Positions 11,684-24,269 are shown, numbered from the stretch's first letter. The stretch is DNA of 60,000 nt from Bolinopsis microptera (GCF_026151205.1 NC_087080.1:13217337-13277336); one strand, 5' to 3'. Program-made: numbers and translations. The notes: generated by a model from the letters alone, not told the origin.

Positions 11684-14185
11684 AAAGGATGTGTGTCTTA
11701 TTTGTACCATAATCTAGATTATACCCATGAAAGATTTACATGGAAATGGGAGAATGTCCAATGTAGGCTTAAAAAGCACCAATAAGAGCAGAAAGCTGAA
11801 AATATAAAATATCCTGGAGTTAAATATCTAGATGAAGAAAATTTGGCGAGTGCAGAAACACGCTGGGTAAAATGATACGAAGGAACAACGCAGAGCAAGT
11901 GGCACTGAAAGTCAAATTCAAAATAATAGGTTGTGGGAACACGGAAACTTACCGTAGAAGGGGGAAATTCGCCATGTTTTACAGCTATTTCATTGTTATT
12001 TAAAAATACGACACAGTACTTGAAAAATTTTTATAGCTTCATAAGAACCGATGTGGTAAAGCAAATGTTTTTCGTATGAACCACCTCAGCCCCATTCATA
12101 TATAGTCAGCGAGATTGGTGCCACTGAAATCAGGGGCGAAGTTACCCTGCAATATGGGTACTTGCCATTCTGAAACTATATACCATATTCGGAGGCTAAT
12201 CACCATACCACTCGAAACTCAATTATAATTCCTTGATATACCTGCCAAATTAATTGTTACTTTATCTAGCTCGAGCCTGCGTGTTACAAATGGGCATTTT
12301 GTCCGCCGGGTAACATCGCCATGCTGGCGGGTACATCGCCGATGAAGTAGAAATGTTAGTCGAACTTCGCCAATACACGTGCTGATTTGCCAGCCGGCGC
12401 GAATTTCGCGCCAAACTCGCCGAACCAGATGGATCAGCAAAGAGGGTACTTCGCCACAACACTAATTTGAAAACTTTATAATACATGTTTGCATCATGGG
12501 CTAACTAAATCAGCCCTTAAATGACAGAACATATGCAAATGATGTCACACAGAATTAATTAAAGGATATCATTGTAAAAATCGGGGCAATATGCAAGCAG
12601 GAAATTATTAAGCCACTTTATAGCAATATTTCATGTTGCCGTGAGGTTTAAATTAACTTAGAAAACGTTTATTTTTGAATAGGAATACCGTTGTAGTAAC
12701 CATTTTTCAAAACAATCCTATACAAAAACTCAATCACCTAACAGTCAAAACAGTAAAATGATTATTTGAAAAATAGTGGCGAAGTTCCCCGACACACGGA
12801 TTTACCACCCCAATCTACGGTTAACAAGTGAAATGCTCAAGATAACTGGCAAGTAACATCAGATTAATATGAAAGGAACGTACCTGTTTGGTTTCCAGTT
12901 CATCATCATCACTATCAGGGTCACTGGGCTCCAGAAAAACAAACTGACAAAGTTTACAATACTCATCACCGAAGTAGTTCAATTGAAAACCTTAAACTAG
13001 AAACTGGATACCAAATTACGTCGGAACTCGAAGCGCAATTCATAAATTCCATCGTTAAAATAACAAATTGTTGTTGTAGGTTAAACACAATGTACACGAA
13101 TAAAAATCGCGTGAGAAAAAAAAAACGCGAGACGTAGCAGTCCGATCATGTAGACATTCGCCAGACAGGCCAGGGACAAGGCAGTGATGAAAATACACAT
13201 GGCATCCAGCCAGTTTGTATAGAGGGGCCAGTAGTGTCACTATCTTGCTTTTGATTAATTGGACCTACAGATGAGAAAGTGGTCACGTGAACTAATAAGT
13301 GGGTGGTCCACGTGACCCATCATTCTGATTCATACTGACATAACGGAATCCCATTGTGTCACGTTAATCGCAAGAAATCGAGTGCTTGGAATGGCGGTGA
13401 TATATGATTGGCGGTTCTTTGAAGGAGCGGTGATCGAAATTTGATACATCCGAGATCTCATCTCAAGATGCTAACGTCCCAGGCCGGACGTGACGCCCAC
13501 AGACTTACATACCGTATCTGACCTGATTTGGACGACAGTAATTGAACGCTGGAAGGCCCTAAACGTTCATCTTAATGTTCCGTTCAAATAATGCCGTTCA
13601 AGTAAAGTCCGCCAAAAGTTAAAGTCCGTTGAATTAAAAAAAATTCCTAACTCTTTTGTTCAAATATGACAACTATGATAACTTTATTTTGCCGTAAGTT
13701 AACGACTGAAAATGTTCTCCTTGGTCTGCTGGAGGCACAGAAAACTCTACTTGAATATGATGTTTCCCAAGGGCCCTATTCGGAGAAAAAAGGTCCAACG
13801 AAAGTATGGCACTCAACAACATAGTTATTAGCTAGTCCCGCTCCAACAGAACAAACTTGTCCAGCCCCAAGTCTAGATATTACGTAAATCGTGTTGCAAG
13901 GACATATTCCGACTTGTTTTATAGTTCATATTACTCAGGGGAGTATGCAACAGTGCTAGAAAGCTTCACGTGATTTAAGGTTAACCTTAAGTTGTCGAAG
14001 ATAAAACCATTCACGCCGAAATGGCTTTTAAAAAGTTAACACTAAAAATGCAAGACCGATAGTTTATAAAAAGTTTTCCATAAAACCTAGAATCGACTGA
14101 TGCTTTAAGCATGACTATTTCATGCACGAAAACCCATTTGTGAAGGATGACTAATAGTGATATTATACCTGAACTTGTAGCACGA

Positions 14186-15420
14186 TACTTACTTTGGTTA
14201 CTTTTGTGTGTTTATCCTAGAGCAGGAAGGGTCCATCAGATCGTCTGACCACCATCGATGGCGAGTAGTCCTACTCAGGGAATTAGACCAGCTGCAGCTA
14301 TAAAACCAGAAGTCGGACGGGTTGTCCGGTAACAAAAGCAATAAACTTGGACAAAAAACTTTAACGACTCCAAAGTAGCTCAGCTTTAATATTATCAGGC
14401 ACGTTGTTCGGCACCAAGTTTTGGTCGCTCTATAGCAAAGGAGCTGTCATAGACAGGTCCGGTTTGCACGAGAACTCAACCTATGACAGGGAAGTATTAT
14501 GCCGGGTACCATGTCTGGTGTTTTTGTGAAACCTTAAATTGCGGTCAATTGGACAACATAGTAGTTCTCTTCCCACATCATCAAAGAGTGTACCGTTCCT
14601 TCTTGCGCTGCAGTGACATAGCTTAAGATTGAAAGCCCTCCCAGTAATTCATATTTCCAGACCGCATATACGAATCGGTGAATGTTCGCTGACCCCCTCC
14701 AAAAGCTGGATCTCAGTCAACCCTAACAGGGTCCCCTATCGGACAACAGTACTCTAGTAGTCTGTCTGACCAAAGACTTAGAGACAGTATATGTAAGAGC
14801 AGCCATACGGTCCATCACGAGCGGTAAAAGAATAAGACACTAAAGTTAAAAGTAATGGGCGCTCACACTAAGGCGCGACACAGAGAGCAGTCTGCAGTCT
14901 TAGTATACCATATAACCGATCATGATGACCAGTTCAGATCGGCTTGATAGAGCATGGAGGACTGGACGAGGTCCTCTACTATCTCAACGGGTATGTAGTA
15001 TTTCCTCGCTGGTGACCAGACGAGATAGTTATACTAGGTGGGAGAGTTTTCGCCGCGTAAAAATGGAGTTCGATAAAAGTTAATCTTTCTGTTTTAGGGT
15101 AGATGATTCATGAGCTCAAACTTCAGTTCGGTGGGAGCTTCATGTTGTTGCAGGCGTGACCAAGTCGTGAATACCGTACAGACAGCCTGTAGGCAGCAGA
15201 CAGGATAGGGGGGTAGGCCCAAACCACACAGCAAGACTCTATAGCAAGCAGTGTAGGGGGGTGTTAAAGTGTAGGATATTAGTATGAGGTAAGGTGGTTT
15301 TGTGATCTAGAGGTGAGGCATCACACACACACACACCACAAAATGATAATGTAGGGGACTTCTCTAGGACATGGAACAATCTAGTAGACCCCTGCTACTG
15401 TCCGAATGTTCACCTTTTTG
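14186..15420 (-). pseudogene. LINE remnant A, copy 2
   Basis: Counterpart of 2,581-3,704, more damaged. The 3' tail (ACTTACTTTGGTTACTTTTG on the plus strand), the C-terminal block and the CTGGATCTCAGTCA motif are clear. The part that should carry the SGVPQ and ADD motifs is largely replaced by unalignable sequence. Confidence 0.6.
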
Positions 15421-15889
15421 TACTTGTTTTCTGCTGTACACTGCGTTGTCTTATTTCTGGAAAAAAATGGAGGAAAATTATTTTGCTAAAAGTAAATAAA
15501 GTTTTGATAATATAAAGGAACAAAATTTCGATTTTGATGTTGAGAATGCCTTCTAGCGTTCGATAGGTAATGTCCGTTCAGAAGTTTGGCCGTTTATTTA
15601 ATGTCCTTCGAAATATGGTCCGATAAGGTATTTCACGAATGGTAATTGGCCAGCTCATCGAAACGTGTACTGGGGTGTGTGGGAATAGTGAAGTAACTAG
15701 TTCACTAATGGTATTGACAGCTGCAAAGTAACGATATTCCTGGTTTTTTTCTGCATAGTAGGTTATTATTCACAAATTGGTAGCGGGACAGCTGCTAGGT
15801 CAAGATATCTTAGTTGTAGTGAACGGTGGATTTTGACGTGTGAACGCACGTTCCAGTCATTTTGTAGTAACGTTATTGACCGGTAGTGT

Positions 15890-16392
15890 ACGGCAGTGAT
15901 TATCAAAACAAAATTCATGAAAATAAACTTTGAAATCTCGGATTCCCAAACTGATATTATTAATAACATCTATGAACATTTAATTGTCCTCAAACACATA
16001 AGTCATTTGTTAGTTAGCATAATTGGTTCGCAATCAAATGGATACGAGAAAGAAATCGTCGCTCGCTTTTTTCCATTCATCACGGCTTACGTATGTAATA
16101 AGCTTATTGAATGGAAAAGCGAGCGACCGATTTTCATTCTCGGTATCAATTTTCATTTGCGGACGGTTTCCTCAAATGAATATCATTTTCTTTTGTTTGG
16201 AAAAGAGAACACTGTCAGCGGTTTCACTCTACCCATGATTATGGTTATGTCAAATTATCAAAACAAAATTCATGAAAATAAACTTTTTGAAATCTCGATT
16301 TCCTTCCCCAAACTTGATTAATTAGTAATGAACATCTTTGTACATTTAATTGTCCTCATACGCATAAGTCAATTGGTAGTTAGCATAATTGT
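15890..16392. repeat. Hairpin insertion flanked by direct repeats, copy 2
   Basis: Same structure as 4,180-4,692. Direct repeats at about 15,890-16,028 and 16,250-16,392 flank an inverted repeat whose arms share GAAAAGCGAGCGACCGATTT in opposite orientation. The open frame across it is a by-product. Confidence 0.65.
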
Positions 16393-17589
16393 TGACTTAG
16401 CGAGAGATAAAAGACTAACGTAGTAACGCGTACTCCGGTTTTATAGATCTAGATTGTAGATACGCTATAGAAATTTCGTCCACATACCACACTTTATAAT
16501 ATCACAAACGACTGTAACCGAGTACCGAATTTGGCTTGCTGAATCTAAAATTCGATATCAATATAGATTTTCCCTGTTAGCTAGACTAGAACTGAGTGGC
16601 AATCAGGAGAATTAAAAACTATACTAAAGGTTCTGGGAATTTCTAACCGCTCATGGTTTCTAGAATGTCAAAAATTGTTTTATCATGCCATGGAACCCTG
16701 TGATCCTACAGGAGGACCCGGCAATAGCCATTGATCATAGCAAGCAACAAACTATTTAGTCGAACTAGAGTACGCTACTTGGACTCTAGTTCGCGGCCTG
16801 CTTCGACAACACGGTACTCGACGTACGACAGGGGTGATATCAGGCGAATTTGATTTGTCCGAACTATAGTGCGTGTCGAACTAGAGTACGTGAATCCCTC
16901 TGAACACTACTAAGGATAATTTATCCATAACGTTCAGAACGTGAGATGAGTTTTATGAACCGTTATGTAAGAACATTTTAGTGAACGTTCGCCGTGCACT
17001 ACAACGAAGCAAGATATACCTGGTATTAGTGAGTAAATGTAATGCGTAATTGTAATGAGCCAATAATTAACAAATGGTATTGGGACAGCACGTAATATTG
17101 ACCCCAGCCAAAGAGCTAGAACGCATACGCTTCATTGATCAATCTGAAGTGGAATCCACCCATTTTTTAGTTGAAAAGTGATCTGTATGCAGGATCAGAG
17201 ATGCACTGGTTATGCATGGTTTCATAGTTCTAAGACATCTGTTTGTTAGATTTGGTAAACTAGTTTTAATCTCCGTGAGTAGCAACTAGGAGTAGTAGAG
17301 TAAATCTTTTCAAAGTACGAATATCTCTTTAAAAGAGCATCCAAGCACCTATAATAGCAAAACGCATAAAAAAGGAAACAAAACATCACCATCTTCTAAC
17401 TTCTCCACTCCTCCCTATCTAAAGCTAAAAATCTAAGGTCTTCGAAATCAGTCAAATTCCCTTAAGTCTAATATCAAGAGTTCTACTATCAAGATCTTTT
17501 CTAATAACATCTAATAATTTAAACATGGTCCTACCCCTCTCCCTTCATAAAAATAATCATAATTTATAGCCAATTAACATAGAGGTTAG

Positions 17590-18957
17590 TAAGCTGTGAT
17601 CTACCTGTCCTCTAAGATATGTCCTACCATTCTCCATCGAAACATAGAGACTCTCCAGACAGGAAGTGACATAACAACGAGCATAGAGTGCCCATTAGAA
17701 ATACCCCCAGTAGCCATCTGAATGTAGAGGATCTGCGGAGGTGTTTGCGATGAGCAATACATTCACTCCAACGCGCGAGGGGTGCACCCAGGAGTTGCAG
17801 TTGTAGAGTAGAATAAGAACTACTTGTTGCCTCGAGATTTTTGATCTTCCATTGGGACTGAAATCTTGCTCGTCATCCAAACTTTCTGAAATTTACTAAA
17901 GGCAACAGTACCAAGGAATAATCGATTCTTGATATCCTTAACAGTGAACATCAACGATCCTACAGTTTTTGTTAGAGCGCCACTCTTCCATCACCTCTAT
18001 ACACTTTTTCCAACAATCACCTTGCGTGTTAACAGTGGGTTAGATCGGCAAATAAAATGGACACATTCAGTCTTGGAAGAATTGATATGAATGAAGGTCC
18101 CACTGCTGGAATATATCCTTTAGAGATAGGAAGCATTTCTTTTGAGTGTAGCAAGTCAGTGTTAGTAAATCAATATCATCAGAGTATCCTGTTTCGAGTG
18201 CATGAATTCTCTGAGATTGGAGACTAGGGATTGGATGATTTCACTGGGTAAGGTGTTGAGAACTGGGAGAGTACAGTTCTGAGTGGAATAAGTGCAGGCG
18301 CTTCAACAACAGTAAATAGATTACCTGATAGTGCATCTCCTTGAAATGCGCCAGTTGTGCTTTTGAACTCAAGTGATACAGTAATTATTACTTTTACTTT
18401 CAACCACTGTGTTTGCTAGTAGGAGGCCGTACCATCCTACTTTCCATCACTAGTACAGCCAGCATCTTCAAGAACATTGAGTACTGTTTCTCTGCTGATG
18501 GGTCCAAGGCACTTGAACATGTCCTTTTACTCAAGTCTGAGGTAGCTCCAATGCTTTCTAAGTACCACTGAGGTTAGCATACGTTTGAGACCAAATTATA
18601 ATCGCCCACAACATCTACCGTCTCATGTAAGCACTGTGTAGGACCAGGTGTACTGATCTAGCTTGCCTGGATACGTTTTAGGGGAATCATTGACAAGTAA
18701 TTTTCTGGAGCAGTTGAGAGGGGGAGAGGTCGAGTGTTTGCTGCAGGACCAAGTAGGTGTTCTTAGCATTAGGAGTGAAGAGGTAAGTAGCCTTTTCCAA
18801 TATGTTATGTGGTGTATGTTTTCAAATGCGGTATTATTATCAGTCCTGCATATTTCTGAAATACACTACTTCTGTTTGCATACCATAATCAATTCACTTT
18901 TGGCTAAGTCATCAGGCCCAGTGCTCTAACCATTCTTCAAAGCTGTAGCAGCTATTC
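17590..18957 (-). pseudogene. LINE remnant B, copy 2 (5'-truncated by duplication end)
   Basis: Counterpart of 5,880-7,276. The clearest piece is the minus-strand frame at 17,880-17,695 with QQVVLILLYNCNSW, the post-RT motif of this element type. The GPDD-type start of the RT is cut by the duplication boundary. Confidence 0.6.
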
Positions 18958-20019
18958 TCAAAATTTTGTCTCAGATGTAAATTTCCTTATTAGAGATAAG
19001 CAAGTTTAGAAATTTTCGCATTGCTAAAACTTGTGAAACAAGTCGAATTATCAATAATTGTTGAAAGTAGACAGAAATAATGACTCGTGGTTAATCAAAC
19101 TTCGAAAGAATGCATCGTTCACATTGTTTAGAATTATGAATAAATGACTGATGAAACTGATTCATGTTATTGCCAGTTTTAATTAATTCAAGTTTTAATC
19201 TAACTGTTACTTTTACTTTGAGGCCTATTTCATTATGTAGAGATAGTCAATACCTAAGAAATTAAAAATTGGCCTATTTAAATCAACTTTGACAATAAGG
19301 ATATATGACAAGAATTTGGCAAAAAGGTGAATTTTTTGCAATTTTAGCCAAATGAAGTCGAGAAACCTACAACAAGTGTCCCAATAGTCTTCTTTAGTGA
19401 ATATAAGACAACGATTAAAATATGAGCACCCATACCCCTTGGGAACCCTAAAAGCTGAGTCGGCGGGTTTATTAACGACCGGTGAAAATGTGGTTCGGGA
19501 AAAATATGGCGAAATTACCCTAAACCCGCCACTTTATCCCGGTCATAATATTAATAATCCCGAGTAAGGTAGTTTAAAGGTACTGAAGAAAGGATTTACC
19601 GCATGGCACCCCAATATGATGTTAGAAACGTGATAATAGAAGTCACCTAGAGAACTCAGGTACCTGCAGTTGTAGGTTTATAACCTACCAGGACGCGCGC
19701 CGAGTTGGACTCGTCGACGGTCCTAATATTTGGAACAAATATTTTACGAGTATCGCCTTGCAGCCACTCGGAGCTTCAAGTTCAATTGAAGTAGAATACT
19801 TTAAGTGCAATACTTTTTATCATTGTGAGGCTCGGGTTACATGGAATTCCATATTTGCGATGACAATTAAAACACAGCTTAAACTCTTCTAGAGGAAATT
19901 CTCGATCAAATTTTTTCAACCGCAGTGGATTATCCAAAGATCATTAGCTGTTTATTCCACCCTGACACAAAGCTCGAAATAAACGCAAAAGTAAACATAT
20001 TAACAGTAGGATTGTCAAA
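18958..20019. other. Intergenic, AT-rich
   Basis: No coding signal. A GC-richer patch at 19,440-19,760 holds CCCGCC/GGCGGG inverted pieces around an AATATTAATAAT core. This may be repeat-derived. Confidence 0.4.
19951..19956 (-). terminator. AATAAA poly(A) signal for the 20.0-kb gene
   Basis: AATAAA on the minus strand about 65 bp after the stop codon of the spliced small-protein model ending at 20,020. Position and strand fit a polyadenylation signal. Confidence 0.4.
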
Positions 20020-20410
20020 TCATCCTGCAATAACTTCAATATCCCCCGTTTCAAAAGATGATGTTCCAAGAGGCTCCTCGGCTTTTGGCTCGATGAAATC
20101 ATCGTTCACTAGCTCTGCACCTTAAGTATTGTACTAAAATTAGTTCCAAAATAATGTCAATTGTACTAGAGCAGTCCATAAATAATTTGAGGAGCACTCT
20201 ATTCCTATCTTCATCGCACTGAATCCCAAAAACTTTAACGTTTTCAATCACACACAATTCATATTCACATGTTTGCACAATGAAAAAGGGCAATTTACAG
20301 AACTTACCTTCTGGTATTTCCATGATGAATTCATCGTCAGGTAATTCAGATGCGGATACCACACAAGCAACTACAAGCAAAGATAGGACAATTACAAACA
20401 ACCTCATCAT
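20020..20410 (-). CDS. Small secreted acidic protein (two exons)
   Basis: Unrecognised secreted protein. Exon 1 (20,410-20,308) encodes a classic signal peptide (MMRLFVIVLSLLVVACVVSA) followed by SELPDDEFIMEIPE, and ends at a strong donor GTAAGT. A 187-nt intron with a pyrimidine-poor end leads to exon 2 (20,120-20,020). Exon 2 keeps phase and encodes AELVNDDFIEPKAEEPLG and a short tail to TGA, 67 aa in all. The mature part is strongly acidic, has no cysteine, and contains an internal echo (ELPDDEFI / ELVNDDFI). If the intron is retained, the frame instead stays open for 103 aa to 20,099 and gains several cysteines. An AATAAA follows. It lies downstream of the AGL exons on the same strand, in what would be an AGL intron. 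No function is assigned. Confidence 0.55.
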
Positions 20411-20736
20411 ACGAAGTTAAACGAAATACTTTGTAAATTGTGAAAGCAAGATAAGACGATTAAACGTTAAATATTAAAATAATTACAATACATAACTAGT
20501 GTATAGTTTTCCTTTTTACAAGGTGGTTAACAAAAAGTCTTCACCAGAATATAACACACATAACACCGGCACGCACAGGGATTATATTTCAACTTATTCC
20601 GCGGCGCGCGGGATTGTTATGAAAATAACTCCGATTTAGGTAGCACGAGGGGTTCAGTGGCGCCCCTCGTGCCCGCAGCGCCCCTCTTTTTGTGTTCCCT
20701 CGCTTCTTAAACTAAATGGGTAAAATTGGAACTTAC
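20411..20736. other. Spacer between small gene and AGL exon
   Basis: AT-rich, then a short GC-rich patch (GCGGCGCGCGGG near 20,600; GGCGCCCCTCGTG near 20,660). No exon continuing AGL was found here, although the preceding AGL exon ends with an intact donor. Confidence 0.4.
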
Positions 20737-21381
20737 CAACTAGTCCAGCGTAGGTGAGTTTACCGTATCCAGGAATATCGTAAACCCCTCCACACCCGTC
20801 CACCCTTTCCTCCTCATCACACCTGTACAGAATGTAGTTCAGATCGTACAGATCCAGACTCGAACACACGATGTCCAGCTCCTGTGGGGAGGAGAAGGAT
20901 AAACTTTATATCTTCTTTTGTTATGCGTGAAAACTATGTATATTGTATGTATATGAAAACTGGATGTAAACTGAAAGTAAACACTAAAATAAATGTATGT
21001 TTCTCAGTAAACTAACCATAGCAAATGTATGCTTATCAAGGACATAGGAGTTGAAGTAGTTTAGAGCATGTTGGGCGGATTTGCCAGGGCGAACAAGAGT
21101 AGCTACCACACATCCTGTATATGAGATGATAAGTGCTAAATCATTGCTATACAATCTAACTTTGTATCTTTTATTTCTCCTGCATTATTCAATTGGATAA
21201 AACTAATGAGAATATGTTATTAAATTAGTAAATCGAATAAGCTAATTATTAACACAAATTAGTTAATGCGCGGAACTGCCTACCTGGTGAGAGTACGAAA
21301 GAGAGTTCAAGTTTTTCCTCGCTTCTTGAGACTTTAACCATGTTGCTTGACTCGGGGTTCTCTCTAACGTTAACCTCTACC
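20737..21381 (-). CDS. AGL: Glycogen debranching enzyme, three exons at the central/GDE_C junction
   Basis: Three in-phase minus-strand exons: 21,381-21,284 (VEVNVRENPE..LELSFVLSP), 21,114-21,017 (CVVATLVRPGKSAQHAL..) and 20,881-20,737 (ELDIVCSSLDLYDLNYILYR, then CDEEERVDG and YDIPGYGKLTYAGLV). Each has CAG acceptors and GTAGGC, GTTAGT or GTAAGT donors, and the phases join. The order SPG-CVVA followed by LN.ILYRC..EE..DG and YDIP......YAGL.G matches the segment of animal AGL where the central domain passes into the GDE_C amylo-1,6-glucosidase domain. The next exon should encode the rest of the glucosidase domain but is not in the window. With the block at 31,150-36,109 this probably forms one gene. 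Confidence 0.8.
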
Positions 21382-22193
21382 CTGGAGAATAGTTAAAATA
21401 ATAAAATAGTAAAACTAAATATAATATACCTTTCTTCCACAGGCAAGCTTGTTGATTTCATTTATTTAAGGCTTAATTACACTAATTAGCTAATTGGTAT
21501 TCGTGTTCTCAACGTTTTTAATGGTTATTGGCTTATCAATGTGAATATTATGTTACACTAGGTCAAACTCAAAGACTACTGAGAGGATGCATAAAATGTC
21601 CAAAACAACTCATGGAATCCCCTAAAAATTGTGGAAAATATCTTAAAAATATTCAGTCGCCAAGACAAATTGTAGGTGTCGCGCGATAAGGATTTTTACT
21701 TTCGTGATAATGTTTACATTTATGAGAATTTGATCATTATATAGTAATCTCGCCAGATAATCGAACATTCCTTATTCCATGAAGATGTGTCGCAATTTAA
21801 TTCTATGGACTATTGGACTATTATCTGTTAACAATTTCATCCATTTGTCAACTCTTTTCATTGATAAGTAGTCAAGGAATTTCATCTTATGGCTTTTGAT
21901 TTGATTGGTTTTACTGAAAATTTCATGCGTAATTCGTAAATCTCATTTGATAAGTGGAAGCGATAAATAAATCATCCTTTGGTAAGTTATTTAATAACAT
22001 GTATCACTACTGTAGATAAGTATTAGTATCACTGTAGAATCAAGATATTCGAGAATAAGTTTGGTGATTAGCATTTAGCGCGTGGACGAAAAAATAAATA
22101 AAAACTCTGTATTCGTCAGCATCGCACAGGAATTATATACAAAAGTTTACGCCCATGACAAGTCTGCTCACATGATCATTATCTCTGTAAGAT
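21382..22193. other. Putative AGL intron sequence
   Basis: AT-rich, with no exon or repeat that I can support. It lies between AGL exons and the GPCR gene. Confidence 0.4.
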
Positions 22194-23240
22194 TTAATGT
22201 TTGCCTCTTACTGTGATCCTCCGGGTTGGTGCTGGTTCAACTGCTGAGCGTCCCAAACTTCTCAGAACCATTCCCCTGAACTTCTTGAATCGTACTGCAT
22301 ATATAATAGGGTTGAAGAGGGCCTTAAGGGCTGTGAAGAGGAACTGGCTGACCACAACACGGTACCAATACAGTACTGGGTTCTGTTTTAAAAGGGTTTC
22401 CAACTCTAACCAATCGGCAGTGTCCAAGAAGAGCTGGAGGATGAGCAAGACAAAACGGGGCAAGTTACAAACAAGAAATACTGATGTAAATAAAGTTATC
22501 GTGACTGTCTCTTCCCGCGTGTCCTTCTCCCTGTGGTTCTTCTCTCCAGCTAACAGCACCACTGAAATCACCATAAAGCATACGAAGATAACCACAACCA
22601 TCACCAGTGTTAACACAGGAAGGAGAAGGAGATAGTACACCCAGCTGTCACCTGGAGGAGCTACACCAGGTACCACAGTACAACTGCTATCATATGATCT
22701 GTACCTGAACTCCACCTCACCTGACCACGTGCACACAAACTGAACCGCTAGCAGCACTCCACCAAACAAGATACCTGCCTTTAGAACTGGCAGCTTGTTG
22801 ATCTTGTAGTGGGGGAGAAGCAGGGTGAGACACCGCGTTACTATTAGCATCAGGACGCTGAACACGGAGACACGTTGAGAGAAGTAGAAGAGTATAGTCC
22901 AGATACCACAGAAGATGTGGCTGTTAAAAAGAGTTGGGGATCGTGTGTTAAAGAGGGATAGAGCCACGGGAAAGAGAATACAAGATAAGCAGATATCTGT
23001 AACACTGACGATAATGAGCAGAGTCAGATAGAGGGACTTGTTTCTGTTTTGACAGAAGTAGGTGAAGGCGGATAGATTTCCAGCCAGCCCTGCCAGCAAG
23101 CAGATCGTGATAATTGTTCCAATGATAATGTCAACTGTTGCGTCAAAAGAGTGACTGGTATTTTCACTGGTATGGAGGCATGTTATATAGACCACGTGAC
23201 TGCGAACACTCATTCTCTCCTCGGTTGAGCTGTCACACAT
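22194..23240 (-). CDS. Rhodopsin-like (class A) G-protein-coupled receptor, single exon
   Basis: Intronless 348-aa seven-helix receptor. The first ATG is at 23,240; an in-frame stop lies just before it, and the longer frame begins only at GTG. Helices in order: TM1 IIIGTIITICLLAGLAGNLS with the GN motif; TM2 with VSVTDICL (Asp2.50 in place); TM3 SVFSVLMLIVTRCL, where TRC replaces the usual DRY; TM4 around FGGVLLAVQFVCTW; TM5 YYLLLLPVLTLVMVVVIF; TM6 with VCNLPRF in place of CWxP; TM7 with NPIIY. A Cys before TM3 (FCGIW) and one in loop 2 (SSCTVV) can form the standard disulfide. The N-terminus has a sequon (NTS). The basic tail is short. Orphan: the ligand cannot be read from the sequence. It sits in what would be a large AGL intron, same strand. 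Confidence 0.9.
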   Translation of the reverse strand: MCDSSTEERMSVRSHVVYITCLHTSENTSHSFDATVDIIIGTIITICLLAGLAGNLSAFTYFCQNRNKSLYLTLLIIVSVTDICLSCILFPVALSLFNTRSPTLFNSHIFCGIWTILFYFSQRVSVFSVLMLIVTRCLTLLLPHYKINKLPVLKAGILFGGVLLAVQFVCTWSGEVEFRYRSYDSSCTVVPGVAPPGDSWVYYLLLLPVLTLVMVVVIFVCFMVISVVLLAGEKNHREKDTREETVTITLFTSVFLVCNLPRFVLLILQLFLDTADWLELETLLKQNPVLYWYRVVVSQFLFTALKALFNPIIYAVRFKKFRGMVLRSLGRSAVEPAPTRRITVRGKH

Positions 23241-23268
23241 ATCTCCGAACACTCAATCTCTAACAGGG

Positions 23269-23298
23269 TTAATTAATTAATTAATTAATTAGTTAATT
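23269..23298. repeat. TTAA microsatellite
   Basis: Run of TTAATTAATTAA upstream of the GPCR start. Confidence 0.8.
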
Positions 23299-24269
23299 CA
23301 TGCTAGTGGAGTATATTTAGAGACATTAATAAATTAAGATAAATCCTCAAATATAAAGTACAAATAACAATTAATACAGTTTTTTTTAAATATAGATAGT
23401 CAACTGTGAACTGCAAATTATCTTGAAGATAACACTTCTGTGTCGCAGAATTACACAAAATTAGCATGTGAAACTATCAGACAAATAACTTTGCAACAAT
23501 AAACAAAGTGTTTCGAACATGTGTATTGTGTAGTCAAACAACGAGAGATGCTAACTTACACATGGAAACGAGGTATCTCGAGGCGACCCGCTTCTGACCT
23601 GCTTGAGTCACGAGCGGGTCACATTATCGTTTTCATGTGTTATACATGACTATAACCATCAATCTTAAGATTGTACACTGGATTATATTGGGGCGACAGA
23701 GCTGCATAGTGCATCATTACTGACTTGTCGATTTCATATCAAATGTCAGCTACCGCTCATCACAGAGATGCTAATTTAAAGCAAAACACATTGTTATCAC
23801 ACGAGGGAGAGGATGACAATACAATATATTGTTAATACACAATTACACTGTTACATCTGGACTATTACCATCAATTATCATCTATCATAGATCACAACGT
23901 AAAGCTAGGAAATCATAATTGTGATCTTTAGGAGTTGGGGTTAGTTACACCTGCACGAGGAATGTTCCTTGTTGTGTTTGAGGGTACGGAATCACTCAGG
24001 TATGCGAATATTAATTTGTAACATGCCGTGGGAACACGTTAACTCATTAAATAAGTTAAAAAGGGTAAATTCTTTGCGTTTACGAGTACATGTTCGGTAT
24101 CTGTACCAAACTGTGTTACTTTATAAAGTAAGACAGAATAAACAGTTACAACTTACAAGCTTTCGGGAATGAGAGCTTGTTCATGTTGTAGCGAGGGGAA
24201 AACAGGTCCTATTATTATTATTGAATAAGTGCAAAAGAACATTTATAACATTTAAAGAAAATATTTTAG

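Larger units (their letters stand above)
11684..18957 (+). repeat. 7.3-kb direct duplication, copy 2
   Basis: Second copy of 1-7,276, in the same order and orientation and nearly the same length. Two stretches inside remnant A (about 14,860-15,060 and 15,185-15,400) do not align with copy 1 and hold G-runs and a CA run, as if badly called. The copy ends near 18,957 inside reverse-transcriptase remnant B, where copy 1 continues. It may be a segmental duplication or an assembly artefact such as an unmerged haplotype. Confidence 0.85.

Noticed and set aside
22201-22635. 144-aa plus-strand frame
   Set aside because: Antisense shadow of the GPCR gene.
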